Shown: piece by piece, positions 1-9,655 of the stretch
How positions within the stretch are numbered: position 1 is the stretch's first letter
Layout of the letters: each line of letters begins with the position of its first letter
NCBI GenBank assembly: GCA_963750045.1
Contig: CAVVPD010000008.1
Span: forward strand, 475,484 to 539,483
DNA length: 64,000 nucleotides
Direction: 5' to 3'
Origin: DASUAS01 sp963750045
Lineage (GTDB): Bacteria > Actinomycetota > Acidimicrobiia > IMCC26256 > DASPTH01
Notes under the pieces: model-generated
What the model saw: the letters and a program-made list of their open reading frames with translations, nothing else
The model's database searches: none
Told to the model about the DNA's origin: nothing
Translations under genes and position numbers: made by a program

Positions 1-1
1 G

Positions 2-256
2 GCAGGCTGGGCCTACGTCAGTGGGACCCACGGCCTCGCGGTCACGGTCAGCTACGGCGTGGTTTCGGGTGGGTACGCAGTACAGGTCAAGTCCCCGGAC
101 GGACGTGCCGAAACCCTGGGCAGCATGACCATCGCGGAATCTCACGGTTCGTGGACCGGGCGCAGCACGCGGCCGATCACGGGCGGGAGCACCATCGCGT
201 TGGTCGATGCCCGTGGTGCAACGGCGTGCCACGGCACGGTGCCCACAGCTCAGTAG
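2..256 (+). CDS. C-terminal fragment of an anti-sigma-factor-like or secreted protein (5' end outside window)
   Basis: The frame is open from the window edge to a TAG at 254-256, giving about 84 residues with no convincing start, so the gene begins upstream of the window. The visible part has the look of the C-terminal domain of actinobacterial RskA-type anti-sigma factors: a Gly-Tyr followed by short beta-strand-like stretches, a 'dG....lGsM' segment and a final 'valvDarGa.ach' strand. This is a weak pattern match. A generic exported beta-sandwich protein is equally possible. No membrane segment is visible in the retained part. Confidence 0.45.
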   Translation, partial: AGWAYVSGTHGLAVTVSYGVVSGGYAVQVKSPDGRAETLGSMTIAESHGSWTGRSTRPITGGSTIALVDARGATACHGTVPTAQ

Positions 257-294
257 CATCCGCTCCGCAGGTGCGTCGACGAAAGGCTCTGACC

Positions 295-675
295 ATGATC
301 CGCTTCAGGATTCTCTGCGTGGCGATGCTCGCGTTGTCGGCGTTGGCAGTGCTCGCGGTGCCCGCGGGCGCGGCTTCCTCCCCCAGCCCCAAGTTCTGCG
401 CGGCCGTGGCCAAGATCGGCAGCGGGACCAACGGCAGCAACCCCACGCCGCAGCAGGCGGCGAAGACGTACAAGCAGTTCAAGGCGGCGGCGAAGTACGC
501 GCCCAAGAAGGTGAAGTCGGCCGGCAACACGATCGCATCGCTGCTGAAGAAGGTCGCCGACATCAAGCCGAGCAATGTGGGCGACCTCGCGAAGTTCTAC
601 ACGTCGAAGGACTACAAGGGCTACGCGAAGTCCGTGGTGAAGTTCTTCACCTACTCGGCCCGGTGCACCACGTGA
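295..675 (+). CDS. small secreted protein of unknown function
   Basis: A 126-residue protein. The ATG at 295 is chosen because it places a standard Sec signal peptide at the very N-terminus: Arg at position 3, a hydrophobic core of Leu/Ala/Val to about residue 24, and an AGA-type cleavage site near residue 27. The mature part is lysine-rich, Ala/Lys/Tyr-rich and probably helical. It has only two cysteines (FCAAV near its start and RCTT at its end), which would tie N- and C-termini together in a disulfide. I recognise no domain. It ends six bases from the convergent MFS gene. Mature proteins of this kind are common in Acidimicrobiia-type genomes, but no function can be assigned. Confidence 0.7.
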   Translation: MIRFRILCVAMLALSALAVLAVPAGAASSPSPKFCAAVAKIGSGTNGSNPTPQQAAKTYKQFKAAAKYAPKKVKSAGNTIASLLKKVADIKPSNVGDLAKFYTSKDYKGYAKSVVKFFTYSARCTT

Positions 676-681
676 TCGCGG

Positions 682-2277
682 TCAGAGCTCCGAGGGGCTG
701 ACGTCGTCGAGATGGCGGTCGGCCGTCTCGGGCAGGCGCGGCACCACGAACACCGCCGCGATCAGTGACGCCAGGCCGGTCACCGCGATGGCGGGGCCGA
801 GGCCTCCGACGAGGTCCTTGAGCTGGGTCGCCAGCACGAGGCCGACGGCCGAACCGGCCACCGCGGACACCAGGATGAAGCCGCTCGACGTGCCGCGGAC
901 CTCGGTGGGGAAGAGCTCCGCGTCGAGCGTTCCCAGGGCGAGACCCACGCTCGCGGCGGCGACGATGGCGATCACGGGCGCGATCCAGAGCAGTGCGTCG
1001 TCGCCCGCCAGGAAGAACGCGGCCTGGGCCGCGGTCGCCACGATGAGGCCGATGACGGTGACCGGTCGCCGCCCGCGGCTCTCCGCCAGGCGGCTCGCCA
1101 ACACCACGCCCACGATGCCGGGCAGGCCCGCGGTCACCGTGCGGAACAGCGCGACGTCGGAGTTGGAGAAGGCGTGCGCGTGGGTGAGGTACCGGTTGGT
1201 GAGCTGGGACGACGGTGCGCTGAAGACGTTGGTCAGGAACGCCGCCAGCCCGAGGAGCAGGAAGCGCATCCCGTAGGCCGAGTCGACGAGCTCGCGCAGG
1301 CGGCCGCGCCGGGCGCGGTGCAGGGCGACCCGGACGAACCGTCCGGTCTCCTTGAGCTGACGCGCGATCACCGGCACGAGGAGCACCAACGCGGCGCTCA
1401 CTCCGAACGAGATGCGCCAGCCGTAGTCGCCGATGTCGGCCAACGGCAGCAGGAAGACCGCGAGCCCGAATCCGGCCCCGAGCGCCAGCGCGTACATGCC
1501 GGTGGCGAACGCGCGGGCACCTTCCGGCGCCTCTTCGACCGCGGCGATGCCGGCGACGATGAGGACGGTGTTCACGAGGGCGCGGTTGAAGAGCTGCGCA
1601 CCCGTGAACACCTCGTAGTTCGGTGCGACCGCGGTGATCGCGTTTGCCGCGCACGCGCCGACCAACGCGACGAGGATGAGGCGCCGGCGACCCAACCGGT
1701 CGGCGAGCGCGATCGCCACCAGCGACACGAGCACGCCGGCGCGGGCGATCGCCAACGCCACCCCGAGGGCCTGGTCGGAGCGGCCGAAGGCGCTGGTGAC
1801 CGCGTCGCCGTTCTGCGACAGGAGCGCGCCACTGAAGTTCGCGAGCAGCGCGACCGCGGCCAGTGCGCCCAGGCGCGCCGCCTGCTCGGGAGTGAACGGT
1901 ACCGGCGGCACCACCGGAAGCGGCTTCACCGGCGGGGGAGGAGCGTCGCCGTGGATCGCCGCCTGGAGGCGGGCCGCGCCGTGGGGGAGGGCCCGCCGGG
2001 ATCCGAGCCACGCCTGGAGGCGCAGGAACCAGGTGAAGAACGGCACGATCACGTCGCTCACCGCGTCGAGGCGGACGGCGGTCGCGTGCGTGGGCGCGCC
2101 GTTACCGGGCGCGAGGATCGTCGCCTCGAGTCGCGACGTGGTGTCGGGCATGCCCTCGATCGGGCCGCGCAGCGTGCCGTCGACCGGCGCGAGCCCGAGG
2201 TCGTCGACGAGGGCGCGGTGTACCCGGTCAGGATCGGCGTCGACGGAGATCAGCATCGAGCGCCGCACGTGCGGCAT
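682..2277 (-). CDS. major facilitator superfamily transporter with N-terminal extension
   Basis: A 531-residue protein. From about residue 135 to the end it shows alternating hydrophobic helices consistent with 12 membrane segments. The conserved MFS loop after helix 2 is present as ADRLGRRR, and the equivalent loop of the second half is SRLAESRGRRP. Unusually, about 130 soluble residues precede the first helix. They start with a short alpha/beta-looking stretch and end in a proline-rich linker (PPPPVKPLPVVPPVP). The substrate cannot be told from sequence; the sugar/metabolite-type MFS subfamily fits best. The start could be ATG 2277 or the internal ATG at 2256 (MLISVDA). It is divergent from bcp with about 30 bases between starts. 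Confidence 0.85.
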   Translation of the reverse strand: MPHVRRSMLISVDADPDRVHRALVDDLGLAPVDGTLRGPIEGMPDTTSRLEATILAPGNGAPTHATAVRLDAVSDVIVPFFTWFLRLQAWLGSRRALPHGAARLQAAIHGDAPPPPVKPLPVVPPVPFTPEQAARLGALAAVALLANFSGALLSQNGDAVTSAFGRSDQALGVALAIARAGVLVSLVAIALADRLGRRRLILVALVGACAANAITAVAPNYEVFTGAQLFNRALVNTVLIVAGIAAVEEAPEGARAFATGMYALALGAGFGLAVFLLPLADIGDYGWRISFGVSAALVLLVPVIARQLKETGRFVRVALHRARRGRLRELVDSAYGMRFLLLGLAAFLTNVFSAPSSQLTNRYLTHAHAFSNSDVALFRTVTAGLPGIVGVVLASRLAESRGRRPVTVIGLIVATAAQAAFFLAGDDALLWIAPVIAIVAAASVGLALGTLDAELFPTEVRGTSSGFILVSAVAGSAVGLVLATQLKDLVGGLGPAIAVTGLASLIAAVFVVPRLPETADRHLDDVSPSEL

Positions 2278-2309
2278 GCTACGGGGTCCCCGTCTCGAGG
2301 AGAGCTCCC

Positions 2310-2777
2310 ATGACCACGCTCGTCGCCGGCAACCGTGCCCCGGCCTTCACGCTCACCGACCAGCACGGCGCCAAGGTGAAGCTCAGCGACTTCAAAGGCA
2401 AGAAGGTCGTCGTCTACTTCTACCCGAAGGCCGACACGCCCGGCTGCACCACGCAGTCGTGCGCGCTGCGCGACGCCGAGCCCGAACTCGAGAAGTTGCA
2501 GGCCGTGGTGCTCGGCATCAGCCCGGACACTCCCGAGAAGCAGTTGAAGTTCGACGAGAAGTACGGCCTCGGGTTCACCCTCCTCGCCGACACCGAGCAC
2601 GCCGTGGCCGAGAAGTACGGCGTGTGGGGTGAGAAGGTGAACTACGGGCGCAAGTACATGGGCATCAACCGGTCCGCGTTCGTCGTCGACGAGACGGGCA
2701 AGATCGCCGCCGCGTTCTACAAGATCAGCCCCAAGGACACCGTGCCCAAGGTCACGAAGGTGCTCGGCGGCGAATGA
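2310..2777 (+). CDS. bcp: peroxiredoxin, Bcp/PrxQ type (thiol peroxidase)
   Basis: A 155-residue cytoplasmic peroxiredoxin that reduces hydroperoxides with thioredoxin-type donors. The signature is complete: YFYPKADTPGCTTQSCALRD holds the peroxidatic Cys (PGCT, about residue 46), and a second Cys lies five residues later as in PrxQ enzymes with an intramolecular disulfide. The Thr and Arg needed for catalysis (PGCT; NRSAFVVD) are present. Length is normal for the family. A purine-rich ribosome binding site (gaggagag) lies just upstream of ATG 2310. It is convergent with fabI, the stops being only seven bases apart. Confidence 0.95.
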   Translation: MTTLVAGNRAPAFTLTDQHGAKVKLSDFKGKKVVVYFYPKADTPGCTTQSCALRDAEPELEKLQAVVLGISPDTPEKQLKFDEKYGLGFTLLADTEHAVAEKYGVWGEKVNYGRKYMGINRSAFVVDETGKIAAAFYKISPKDTVPKVTKVLGGE

Positions 2778-2784
2778 GGGTGGG

Positions 2785-3546
2785 TCAGGCGCCGACGGCG
2801 TGGAACCCGCCGTCGACGTGGACCATCTCGCCCGTCGTCGCCGGGAACCAGTCCGACATGAGGGCGACGCAGGCCTTGGCGATCGGTTCCGCGTCCTTGA
2901 GGTCCCACCCGAGCGGCGCCCGCTCGGTCCAGACCTCTTCGAACCGCTCGAAGCCGGGGATGCTCTTCGCCGCGATGCTGCGATAGGGGCCGGCGCTCAC
3001 CAGGTTGACCCGGATGCCCTTCGGGCCGAGGTCGCGCGCCAGGTAGCGCGCCACCGACTCGAACGCGGCCTTCGAGACGCCCATCCAGTCGTAGAACGGC
3101 CACGCGGCGTCGTCGTTGTCGAAGTCGAGCCCCACGATCGACGAGCCCGCCCCCATCAACGGCAGCGCGGCGACGGCGAGCGCCTTGAGCGAGTACGCCG
3201 AGACCTGGAGCGCGGTCGAGACGTCCGACCAGGGAGCGTCGAGGAACCCCCCGCCCAGGCAGGACTCGGGCGCGAACGCCAGGGAGTGCAGGACTCCGTC
3301 GAGCTTTCCGCCCACCGCCCCCGCCAACGCGGCGAGGTCGGCTTCGTTGGTGACGTCGAGCTCGACGATCTGCACGTCAGGGATCGGCAGCCGCTTCGCG
3401 GTGCGCTCGGTGAGCCGCATCACCCGGCCGAACGAGCTCAACACCACCTCGGCGCCCTGTTCCTGTGCGACGCGTGCGGTCGAAAACGCGATCGAGGCGT
3501 CGTTGAGCACCCCAGTCACGAGGATGCGCTTTCCCTGCAGCAGCAC
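2785..3546 (-). CDS. fabI: enoyl-[acyl-carrier-protein] reductase (NADH)
   Basis: A 253-residue short-chain dehydrogenase-fold enzyme catalysing the last reduction of each type II fatty-acid elongation cycle. FabI-specific features are the N-terminal GKRILVTGVLNDASIA nucleotide-binding loop in place of the TGxxxGxG of FabG, and the Y-x6-K catalytic pair (YDWMGVSK, about residue 155-162). The loop SAGPYRSIAAKSIPGF matches the substrate-binding region containing the Thr/Ser-rich gate. It is the last gene of the leftward fatty-acid locus, 15 bases after the carboxyltransferase gene, so it is probably cotranscribed. In mycobacteria the equivalent enzyme, InhA, is encoded away from acp-kas. Here it closes the operon. 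Confidence 0.93.
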   Translation of the reverse strand: MLLQGKRILVTGVLNDASIAFSTARVAQEQGAEVVLSSFGRVMRLTERTAKRLPIPDVQIVELDVTNEADLAALAGAVGGKLDGVLHSLAFAPESCLGGGFLDAPWSDVSTALQVSAYSLKALAVAALPLMGAGSSIVGLDFDNDDAAWPFYDWMGVSKAAFESVARYLARDLGPKGIRVNLVSAGPYRSIAAKSIPGFERFEEVWTERAPLGWDLKDAEPIAKACVALMSDWFPATTGEMVHVDGGFHAVGA

Positions 3547-3561
3547 GGTGGCCCTTTCCGG

Positions 3562-4944
<1,383 letters not shown>

Positions 4945-4968
4945 GCCGGCACCGTCACCTGGGCGCGG

Positions 4969-6244
4969 TCACGCCGAGGCAGGCTCGACGGGGCCCAGGA
5001 TGAGCGTGGCGTTGTGACCGCCGAAGCCGAACGAGTTCGACAGCACCGGCTTGCGCTCGATGGGCCGCGGCGCGCCCGAGACGACGTCGAGCTCGATGTC
5101 GTCGCCGATCTGGTCGAGGTTGGCGGTGGGGGGTACCACGCCGTCGCGCAGCGACAGCAGGCTGATCACGGCCTCGGCCGCGCCGGCCCCCGCGATCATG
5201 TGTCCCGTGACACCCTTGGTGGACGTGACCGGTGGCGCCGAGTCGCTGAACACCTTGCGGATGGCTTCGGCCTCGGTGGCGTCGTTCAAGGGGGTCGACG
5301 TGCCGTGTGCGTTGACGTGGCCGATGTCGGACGAGACCAGGCCGGCGTCGTCGAGCGCGAGCTGCATGCAGGCCGCAGCGCCCGCGCCACCGGGTACCGG
5401 CGCGGTGATGTGGTGGGCATCAGCGTTGCGCCCGTAGCCGAGGATCTCGCCGTGGACGGTGGCGCCGCGGGCCAGCGCGTGCTCCAGGGTCTCGAGCACG
5501 CAGAACGCGGCGCCCTCGGCGATGACGAAGCCGTCGCGAGCGGCGTCGAAGGGACGCGACGCCCGTTCGGGATCGTCGTTGCGCGTGCTCATCGCGCCCA
5601 TCCGCGCGAAACGCGGAGATGGTGAGCGGTGTGACGGGGGCCTCGGTGGCCCCGGCGACGACGATCTCGGAGCTCCCGTCGCGCACCATGCGGACTCCTT
5701 CGCCGAGGGCGTTCGCGCCTGCGGCGCACGCGGTGGAGATGCACAGCGCGGGGCCGGTGAACCCGAAGCGGATCGAGATCATCCCGGCGGCCGCGTTCGG
5801 CATCATCATGGGCACGAAGAACGGGCTGACCCGGCTGGCGCCGCGTTCGAGGAAGGTCGCCTCGTTGATCTCCATGGTCTCGAGGCCACCCACACCGGTG
5901 GCGGCGATGACGGCGCAGCGGCTGGGGTCGGCACCGAGCTCCCCGGCGTCGGCGAGCGCATCGGCGGCGGCACCGAATCCGAGCTGCGTGAAGCGGTCGA
6001 CCCGGCGAACCTCCTTCGGGCCGAAGTACGCCTCGGCGTCGTAGTCGCGCACTTCGCCGGCGAACCGGACCGGCAGCTCGGACGCGTCGAAGCGCTGGAT
6101 GGGCCCGGCCGTGCCGCGTCCGGCACGGATGCTCTCCCACATCGTGTCGACGTCGACACCGGCCGGGGTCTTGACGCCCATGCCGGTGACGACCACCCGG
6201 GGCCGGCCCTTCGAGTCGACGAGCTCGCTCATGTCTTCACCCAT
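4969..6244 (-). CDS. fabF: beta-ketoacyl-ACP synthase II (frameshifted)
   Basis: Two overlapping frames together make a normal 420-residue KAS II, which elongates acyl-ACP with malonyl-ACP. The N part holds VVVTGMGVKTPAG and the nucleophile Cys in STACAAGANALGE. The C part holds both catalytic histidines (NAHGTSTPLND and KGVTGHMIAGAGAAE) and the C-terminal FGFGGHNATL. The switch occurs at the AAA run 5609-5611. Removing one base restores SAFARMGAMS across the joint and gives a multiple of three. The start is ATG 6244 or 6232. The gene follows acpP by 24 bases, as in most type II fatty-acid operons. The break is more likely sequence error than real loss, because no second fabF is seen. Confidence 0.9.
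5609..5611. other. probable 1-base insertion in fabF
   Basis: The minus strand reads GCGTTTCGCGCGG where the family sequence expects GCGTTCGCGCGG. Dropping one T of the run joins the N- and C-terminal parts of KAS II in frame. Confidence 0.8.
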
Positions 6245-6268
6245 GTCTTGGCACCCATGTCTCGAGGC

Positions 6269-6520
6269 TCATGCCTTGGCGGCGACTTTCGCCATCACGA
6301 GGTCGACGGCCTGGCCGACGGTGCCCACGCTCTCGAGGTCCTCTTCGGGCACGGAGATGTCGAAACGCTCCTCGAGGCCCATCACGAGCTCGACGAGGTC
6401 GAGGCTGTCGGCGTCGAGGTCTTCCTTGAAGCGCGCTTCCTCGACGACGGCGTCGGGGTCGACGCTCAGCACTTCGACCGCGACCTCTCGCAGTGCGGAG
6501 AGTGCTTCGTCACGTTCCAT
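6269..6520 (-). CDS. acpP: acyl carrier protein
   Basis: An 83-residue acidic four-helix carrier. The phosphopantetheine attachment Ser lies in the invariant DADSLDLVEL motif (about residue 42), preceded by FKEDL as usual. It carries the growing acyl chain between FabD, FabH, FabF, FabG, FabZ and FabI, all of which are encoded around it. A good ribosome binding site (aggagg in the minus sense) precedes the ATG at 6520. It sits between fabG and fabF, the classical position in bacterial fab operons. Confidence 0.96.
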   Translation of the reverse strand: MERDEALSALREVAVEVLSVDPDAVVEEARFKEDLDADSLDLVELVMGLEERFDISVPEEDLESVGTVGQAVDLVMAKVAAKA

Positions 6521-6583
6521 TGGATCCTCCTGAGGGGTGGAAAAGAGATCTTCGGTGTTGTCCGGACGCCAGGTTCGCGCCGA

Positions 6584-7330
6584 TCAGTGCCCCATGCCGA
6601 GTCCGCCGTCGACGGGCACGAGCGCACCGGTCACGTAGCCGGCATCGTCGGAGCAGAGGAACGCAACGACGGCCCCGACCTCTTCGGGCGTACCGAGACG
6701 GCCGAGGGGCACCGTGTGCTCCGCCCAAGCGCGCCAGTCGTCGGGCAGGCCGTCGGTCATGGCGGTCACGATAGGCCCGGGCGCTACGACATTGCAGGTG
6801 ATGTTGCGGGGTGCGAGCTCCCGGGCGACGGCCCGGCTGAGACCCACGAGCCCGGCCTTGGCCGCCGAGTAGTTCGCCTGACCGGCCTGGCCGGTGTGGC
6901 CGCTCACCGACGACACGTTCACGATGCGCCCGAAGCGGCCCCGCATCATCTTGGGGGTGGCCCGGCGGATGGTGTGGAACGCCCCGGTGAGGTTGGTCTG
7001 GAGCACCGCGCCCCACTGCTCGTCCGACATGCGCATGAGGAGGCCGTCGCGCGTGATCCCCGCGTTGTTCACGAGTAGCTCCACGGGCCCGAGCGAGCGC
7101 TCGATCTCGGAGAACGCGTGGTCGACGGAGTCTGTGTCGACGATGTCGGCCTGGATCGCGTACGCCTCGGTGCCGCCCGCCTCGATCGCAGCCTGGGCAT
7201 CCTTGGCGGCGTCGTGGTCCGAGGAGTAGCAGAACGCGACGCGGTGCCCGGCGGCGCCGAGCGCGAGGGCGATCGCCCGCCCGATGCCGCGTGACCCGCC
7301 CGTGACGAACGCGACGCGTCCAGCCGTCAC
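6584..7330 (-). CDS. fabG: 3-oxoacyl-ACP reductase
   Basis: A short-chain dehydrogenase of about 248 residues. It has the cofactor loop TGGSRGIG at the N-terminus, NNAG, the catalytic Ser-Tyr-Lys set (VSSVSG, YSAAKAG) and a C-terminal VTGALVPVDGG. It reduces beta-ketoacyl-ACP with NADPH. The GTG at 7330 is chosen as start because it overlaps the fabH stop in a GTGA arrangement, typical of translational coupling. The in-frame ATG at 7342 (four residues longer) is an alternative. Context between fabH and acpP makes the fatty-acid assignment much safer than sequence alone, since many SDR enzymes look alike. Confidence 0.92.
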   Translation of the reverse strand: MTAGRVAFVTGGSRGIGRAIALALGAAGHRVAFCYSSDHDAAKDAQAAIEAGGTEAYAIQADIVDTDSVDHAFSEIERSLGPVELLVNNAGITRDGLLMRMSDEQWGAVLQTNLTGAFHTIRRATPKMMRGRFGRIVNVSSVSGHTGQAGQANYSAAKAGLVGLSRAVARELAPRNITCNVVAPGPIVTAMTDGLPDDWRAWAEHTVPLGRLGTPEEVGAVVAFLCSDDAGYVTGALVPVDGGLGMGH

Positions 7331-8313
7331 GCGTGACCCCATCGCAGGAGCGCGCTGGCCCAGGTGAGACCGGCGCCGAACCCCGACAGCAGCACGAGAT
7401 CGCCGTCGGCGAGGCGGCCGTCGTCGGCGGCTTCCGCCAGCACGAGCGGGATGGAGGCGGCGCTGGTGTTGCCGTAATGGTCGATGTTCACGAGGGTGCG
7501 CTCCATCGGGATCCCCAGACGGCCGGCGGCCGACTCGATGATACGGACGTTGGCCTGGTGGGGCGCGAACCACTTCACGTCGTCGACGGTGACGCCGGCG
7601 CGCTGCAACGCGGCGCGGGCCGACCCGACCACGATCCGTACAGCGCGCCGGAACACCTCCGGGCCGGCCATCTTGAGGTAGTGCTCGCCGTTGGCGACGG
7701 TTTCCGCCGACGCGGGCCGTCGACTCCCACCGGCGGGGACCTCGAGCAGCCCGGTGGCGGAGCCGTCACAGCCGAGGTCCCAGGCGAGGAGCCCGGGGCC
7801 GCGGTCGGGCGACGCGCTGAGCACCATCGCCGCGGCTCCGTCTCCGAAGATCACGCACGTGCCGCGGTCGTCGGGATCGGTCACCCGGGAGAGCGTCTCC
7901 GCGCCGATGACGAGCACGTGATCGAGGTTGCCGGCGGTCAGCATCGACGCGCCGACGACGAGCTCGTACACGAATCCGGCGCACCCGGCGTTCAGGTCGA
8001 ACGAGCCGCAGTCCAGGCCGAGGCCGTCGCTGACGAAGGCGCCGGTGTGGGGGATGGGCTGCTCGGTGGTGGCCGTCGCGACGATGAGGAGGTCGATGGC
8101 GTCGGGGGTCAGACCCGCGTGCTTGATCGCGGCGGCGCCGGCTTCCGTCGCCAGGCTCGCGGTGGTCTCCCCGTCCGCGGCGATGCGCCGCTCACGGATG
8201 CCCGTCCGCTCGACGATCCACTCGTCGCTGGTGTCGACCCGCTGCTCGAGCTCCGCGTTGGTGAGTCGCTGTTCGGGGAGCGCAGTGCCCCACCCGGCGA
8301 TTGCCGCCCGCAT
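7327..8313 (-). CDS. fabH: beta-ketoacyl-ACP synthase III
   Basis: A 328-residue initiating condensing enzyme that joins an acyl-CoA primer to malonyl-ACP. The catalytic triad is intact: Cys in LNAGCAGFVYEL (about residue 113), His in APHQANVRI and Asn in HYGNTSAASIPL. The N-terminal DTSDEWIVERTGIRERRI motif is characteristic. The start ATG at 8313 gives the canonical MRAAIAGWGTALP opening. It lies two bases after the small biotinyl-fold gene and overlaps fabG. Whether the primer is acetyl-CoA or a branched acyl-CoA, which decides membrane lipid type, cannot be read from the sequence. Confidence 0.95.
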   Translation of the reverse strand: MRAAIAGWGTALPEQRLTNAELEQRVDTSDEWIVERTGIRERRIAADGETTASLATEAGAAAIKHAGLTPDAIDLLIVATATTEQPIPHTGAFVSDGLGLDCGSFDLNAGCAGFVYELVVGASMLTAGNLDHVLVIGAETLSRVTDPDDRGTCVIFGDGAAAMVLSASPDRGPGLLAWDLGCDGSATGLLEVPAGGSRRPASAETVANGEHYLKMAGPEVFRRAVRIVVGSARAALQRAGVTVDDVKWFAPHQANVRIIESAAGRLGIPMERTLVNIDHYGNTSAASIPLVLAEAADDGRLADGDLVLLSGFGAGLTWASALLRWGHA

Positions 8314-8315
8314 GC

Positions 8316-8579
8316 TCAGGCGACTCGCAGCCAGGCGACGGGCTGGCCTTCCCGCAGGCGCTCGCCCCGGAGGACCAGCATGCCGACGAGCTGGCCGCGG
8401 AACGGACTGCAGACGGGGGTGGAGGTGCCGGGGCCGTCGAGGTGTCCGACGGTCTGGCCTTCGTGGACGTGGTCGCCCGCGTCGACGCCGTCGAGCGGAC
8501 GGAACACGCCCACCGAAGGGGCGATGATCATGCGCTCGGGCACGAGGAGCCCCTCGCCGTGGCTCAAGAGGGCTTCCAT
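8316..8579 (-). CDS. small biotinyl/lipoyl-fold protein lacking the attachment lysine
   Basis: An 87-residue protein whose spacing of short beta strands and Gly-containing turns fits a biotinyl/lipoyl carrier domain: IIAPSVGVF, then DHVHEGQTVGHLD, then PVCSPFRGQLVGMLVLRGERLREGQPVAWL. In a working carrier the central hairpin bears a Met-Lys-Met (or Asp-Lys-Ala) with the modified lysine. Here that turn reads DGPGTSTPV, and the whole protein contains no lysine at all. It therefore cannot be biotinylated or lipoylated in the normal way. It sits between fabD and fabH with gaps of two to three bases, so it is made together with the synthases. A scaffold or carboxyltransferase-docking role is conceivable but unproven. 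Confidence 0.65.
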   Translation of the reverse strand: MEALLSHGEGLLVPERMIIAPSVGVFRPLDGVDAGDHVHEGQTVGHLDGPGTSTPVCSPFRGQLVGMLVLRGERLREGQPVAWLRVA

Positions 8580-8582
8580 GGT

Positions 8583-9491
8583 CTAGGCGACCTCCAGGGT
8601 CAGGTCTTCGGGGGTGGCGACGTTGCGGACGGTGACCGACGGTGCGCCCCGCTTGGCCAGCGCGGCGAGCATCGAGCCGTGGCCGACCTCGAGGAAGGTC
8701 GTCGCACCGAGGCCGACGAGCGTGTCCATCGTCGAGCGCCAGCGCACGGGCACCGACACGTGCGTGGGAAGGCGGTCGCGCCAGCCGTCGGCGTCGGTGT
8801 AGGCGACCGCGTCGTGGTTGGAGACCACCGGCGCGGTGGGGAGGCGGAGATCGAGCGATACGACCTCGTCGCGCAGCCCCGCGGTCGCGTCGTGCATGAG
8901 CGGGGTGTGGAAGGCGCCACCGACGTTGAGGGCGGTGACGCGCCGGACGCCGATCTCCTGGGCTCGGGCCGACGCCGCCGCGAGCCCGGCGGGCGTGCCC
9001 GCGATGACCACCTGCCCGGGCGCGTTGTCGTTGGCGATCCAGCACGCGTCGGGGGCGGCGGTGCAGGCTTCCTCGGCCTGCTCGGGGGTGGCGCCGAGGA
9101 GCGCCGCCATCTTGCCGGGGTGGGCGTCCGCGGCGGCCTGGGTGAGCTCGGCACGCCGAGCCGCGAACCGCACGCCGAGATCGAGCGGGAGGACTCCGGC
9201 GGCGATCAGCGCGGTGACCTGCCCGAGAGAGTGGCCGGCGAAGGCGACCGGCGTCTCCGGCAGTGGCGCGAGCGCTTCCCACACGACGAGCGAGGTGAGC
9301 AGGACCGCGAGCTGTGCGTCGCGCGTGCGGGTGAGCGCTGCGGCGGGAGCGTCGGTGATCAGGTGACCGAGCGGTTCGTCGAGGGCCGCCTCGGCCCGCT
9401 CGACGATCGCCCAGCTCGGAGCGTCCCGCCAGGGCGCGGCCATGCCCGGAGCCTGGGTTCCTTGCCCGGGGAAGACGACTGCGATACCCAC
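8583..9491 (-). CDS. fabD: malonyl-CoA:ACP transacylase
   Basis: A 302-residue acyltransferase that loads malonyl onto ACP. It begins with the diagnostic VVFPGQGTQ. The nucleophile Ser is in FAGHSLGQVTAL (about residue 88) and the catalytic His in GGAFHTPLM (about residue 198). The Gln of GQGTQ and a basic residue (ARRAELTQ) that binds the malonyl carboxylate are in place. It is the first gene of the leftward operon, with start ATG 9491. Just upstream lie two palindromic operators shared with the divergent dehydratase gene. Confidence 0.94.
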   Translation of the reverse strand: MGIAVVFPGQGTQAPGMAAPWRDAPSWAIVERAEAALDEPLGHLITDAPAAALTRTRDAQLAVLLTSLVVWEALAPLPETPVAFAGHSLGQVTALIAAGVLPLDLGVRFAARRAELTQAAADAHPGKMAALLGATPEQAEEACTAAPDACWIANDNAPGQVVIAGTPAGLAAASARAQEIGVRRVTALNVGGAFHTPLMHDATAGLRDEVVSLDLRLPTAPVVSNHDAVAYTDADGWRDRLPTHVSVPVRWRSTMDTLVGLGATTFLEVGHGSMLAALAKRGAPSVTVRNVATPEDLTLEVA

Positions 9492-9621
9492 TGTGGTGCG
9501 AGCTCCGGCTCGTGAGGTTGGACTCGTGCGGTTCGAGTGATGTGGAAGAGTCCGACCGTCACCGCGGCCCGGTGGTTACATCCGTCGCGAGCGCGTGGGT
9601 GACGAGACCCAGTGTCGACGA

Positions 9622-9635
9622 TTACTCGCGGGTAA
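9622..9635. promoter_or_regulatory. operator 1, TTACTCGCGGGTAA
   Basis: An imperfect palindrome (one mismatch) that matches the perfect copy at 9642-9655 in 13 of 14 positions. The TTACT...AGTAA type of dyad is typical of binding sites for TetR-family lipid regulators in actinobacteria. The cognate regulator is not in the window. Confidence 0.7.
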
Positions 9636-9641
9636 CGTCGG

Positions 9642-9655
9642 TTACTCGCGAGTAA
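9642..9655. promoter_or_regulatory. operator 2, TTACTCGCGAGTAA
   Basis: A perfect 14-base palindrome centred exactly 20 bases from operator 1. Two turns of helix put both sites on the same face, which suits two regulator dimers binding side by side. Being in the shared divergent gap, they could control fabD-fabI and the dehydratase together, for instance as a sensor of long-chain acyl-CoA. The sequence and spacing are seen; the regulator class is inferred. Confidence 0.75.

Noticed and set aside
647..2011. 454-codon open frame inside the MFS transporter gene
   Set aside because: Same strand as the transporter but another frame, mostly Arg/Gly/Ala, no fold; a shadow.
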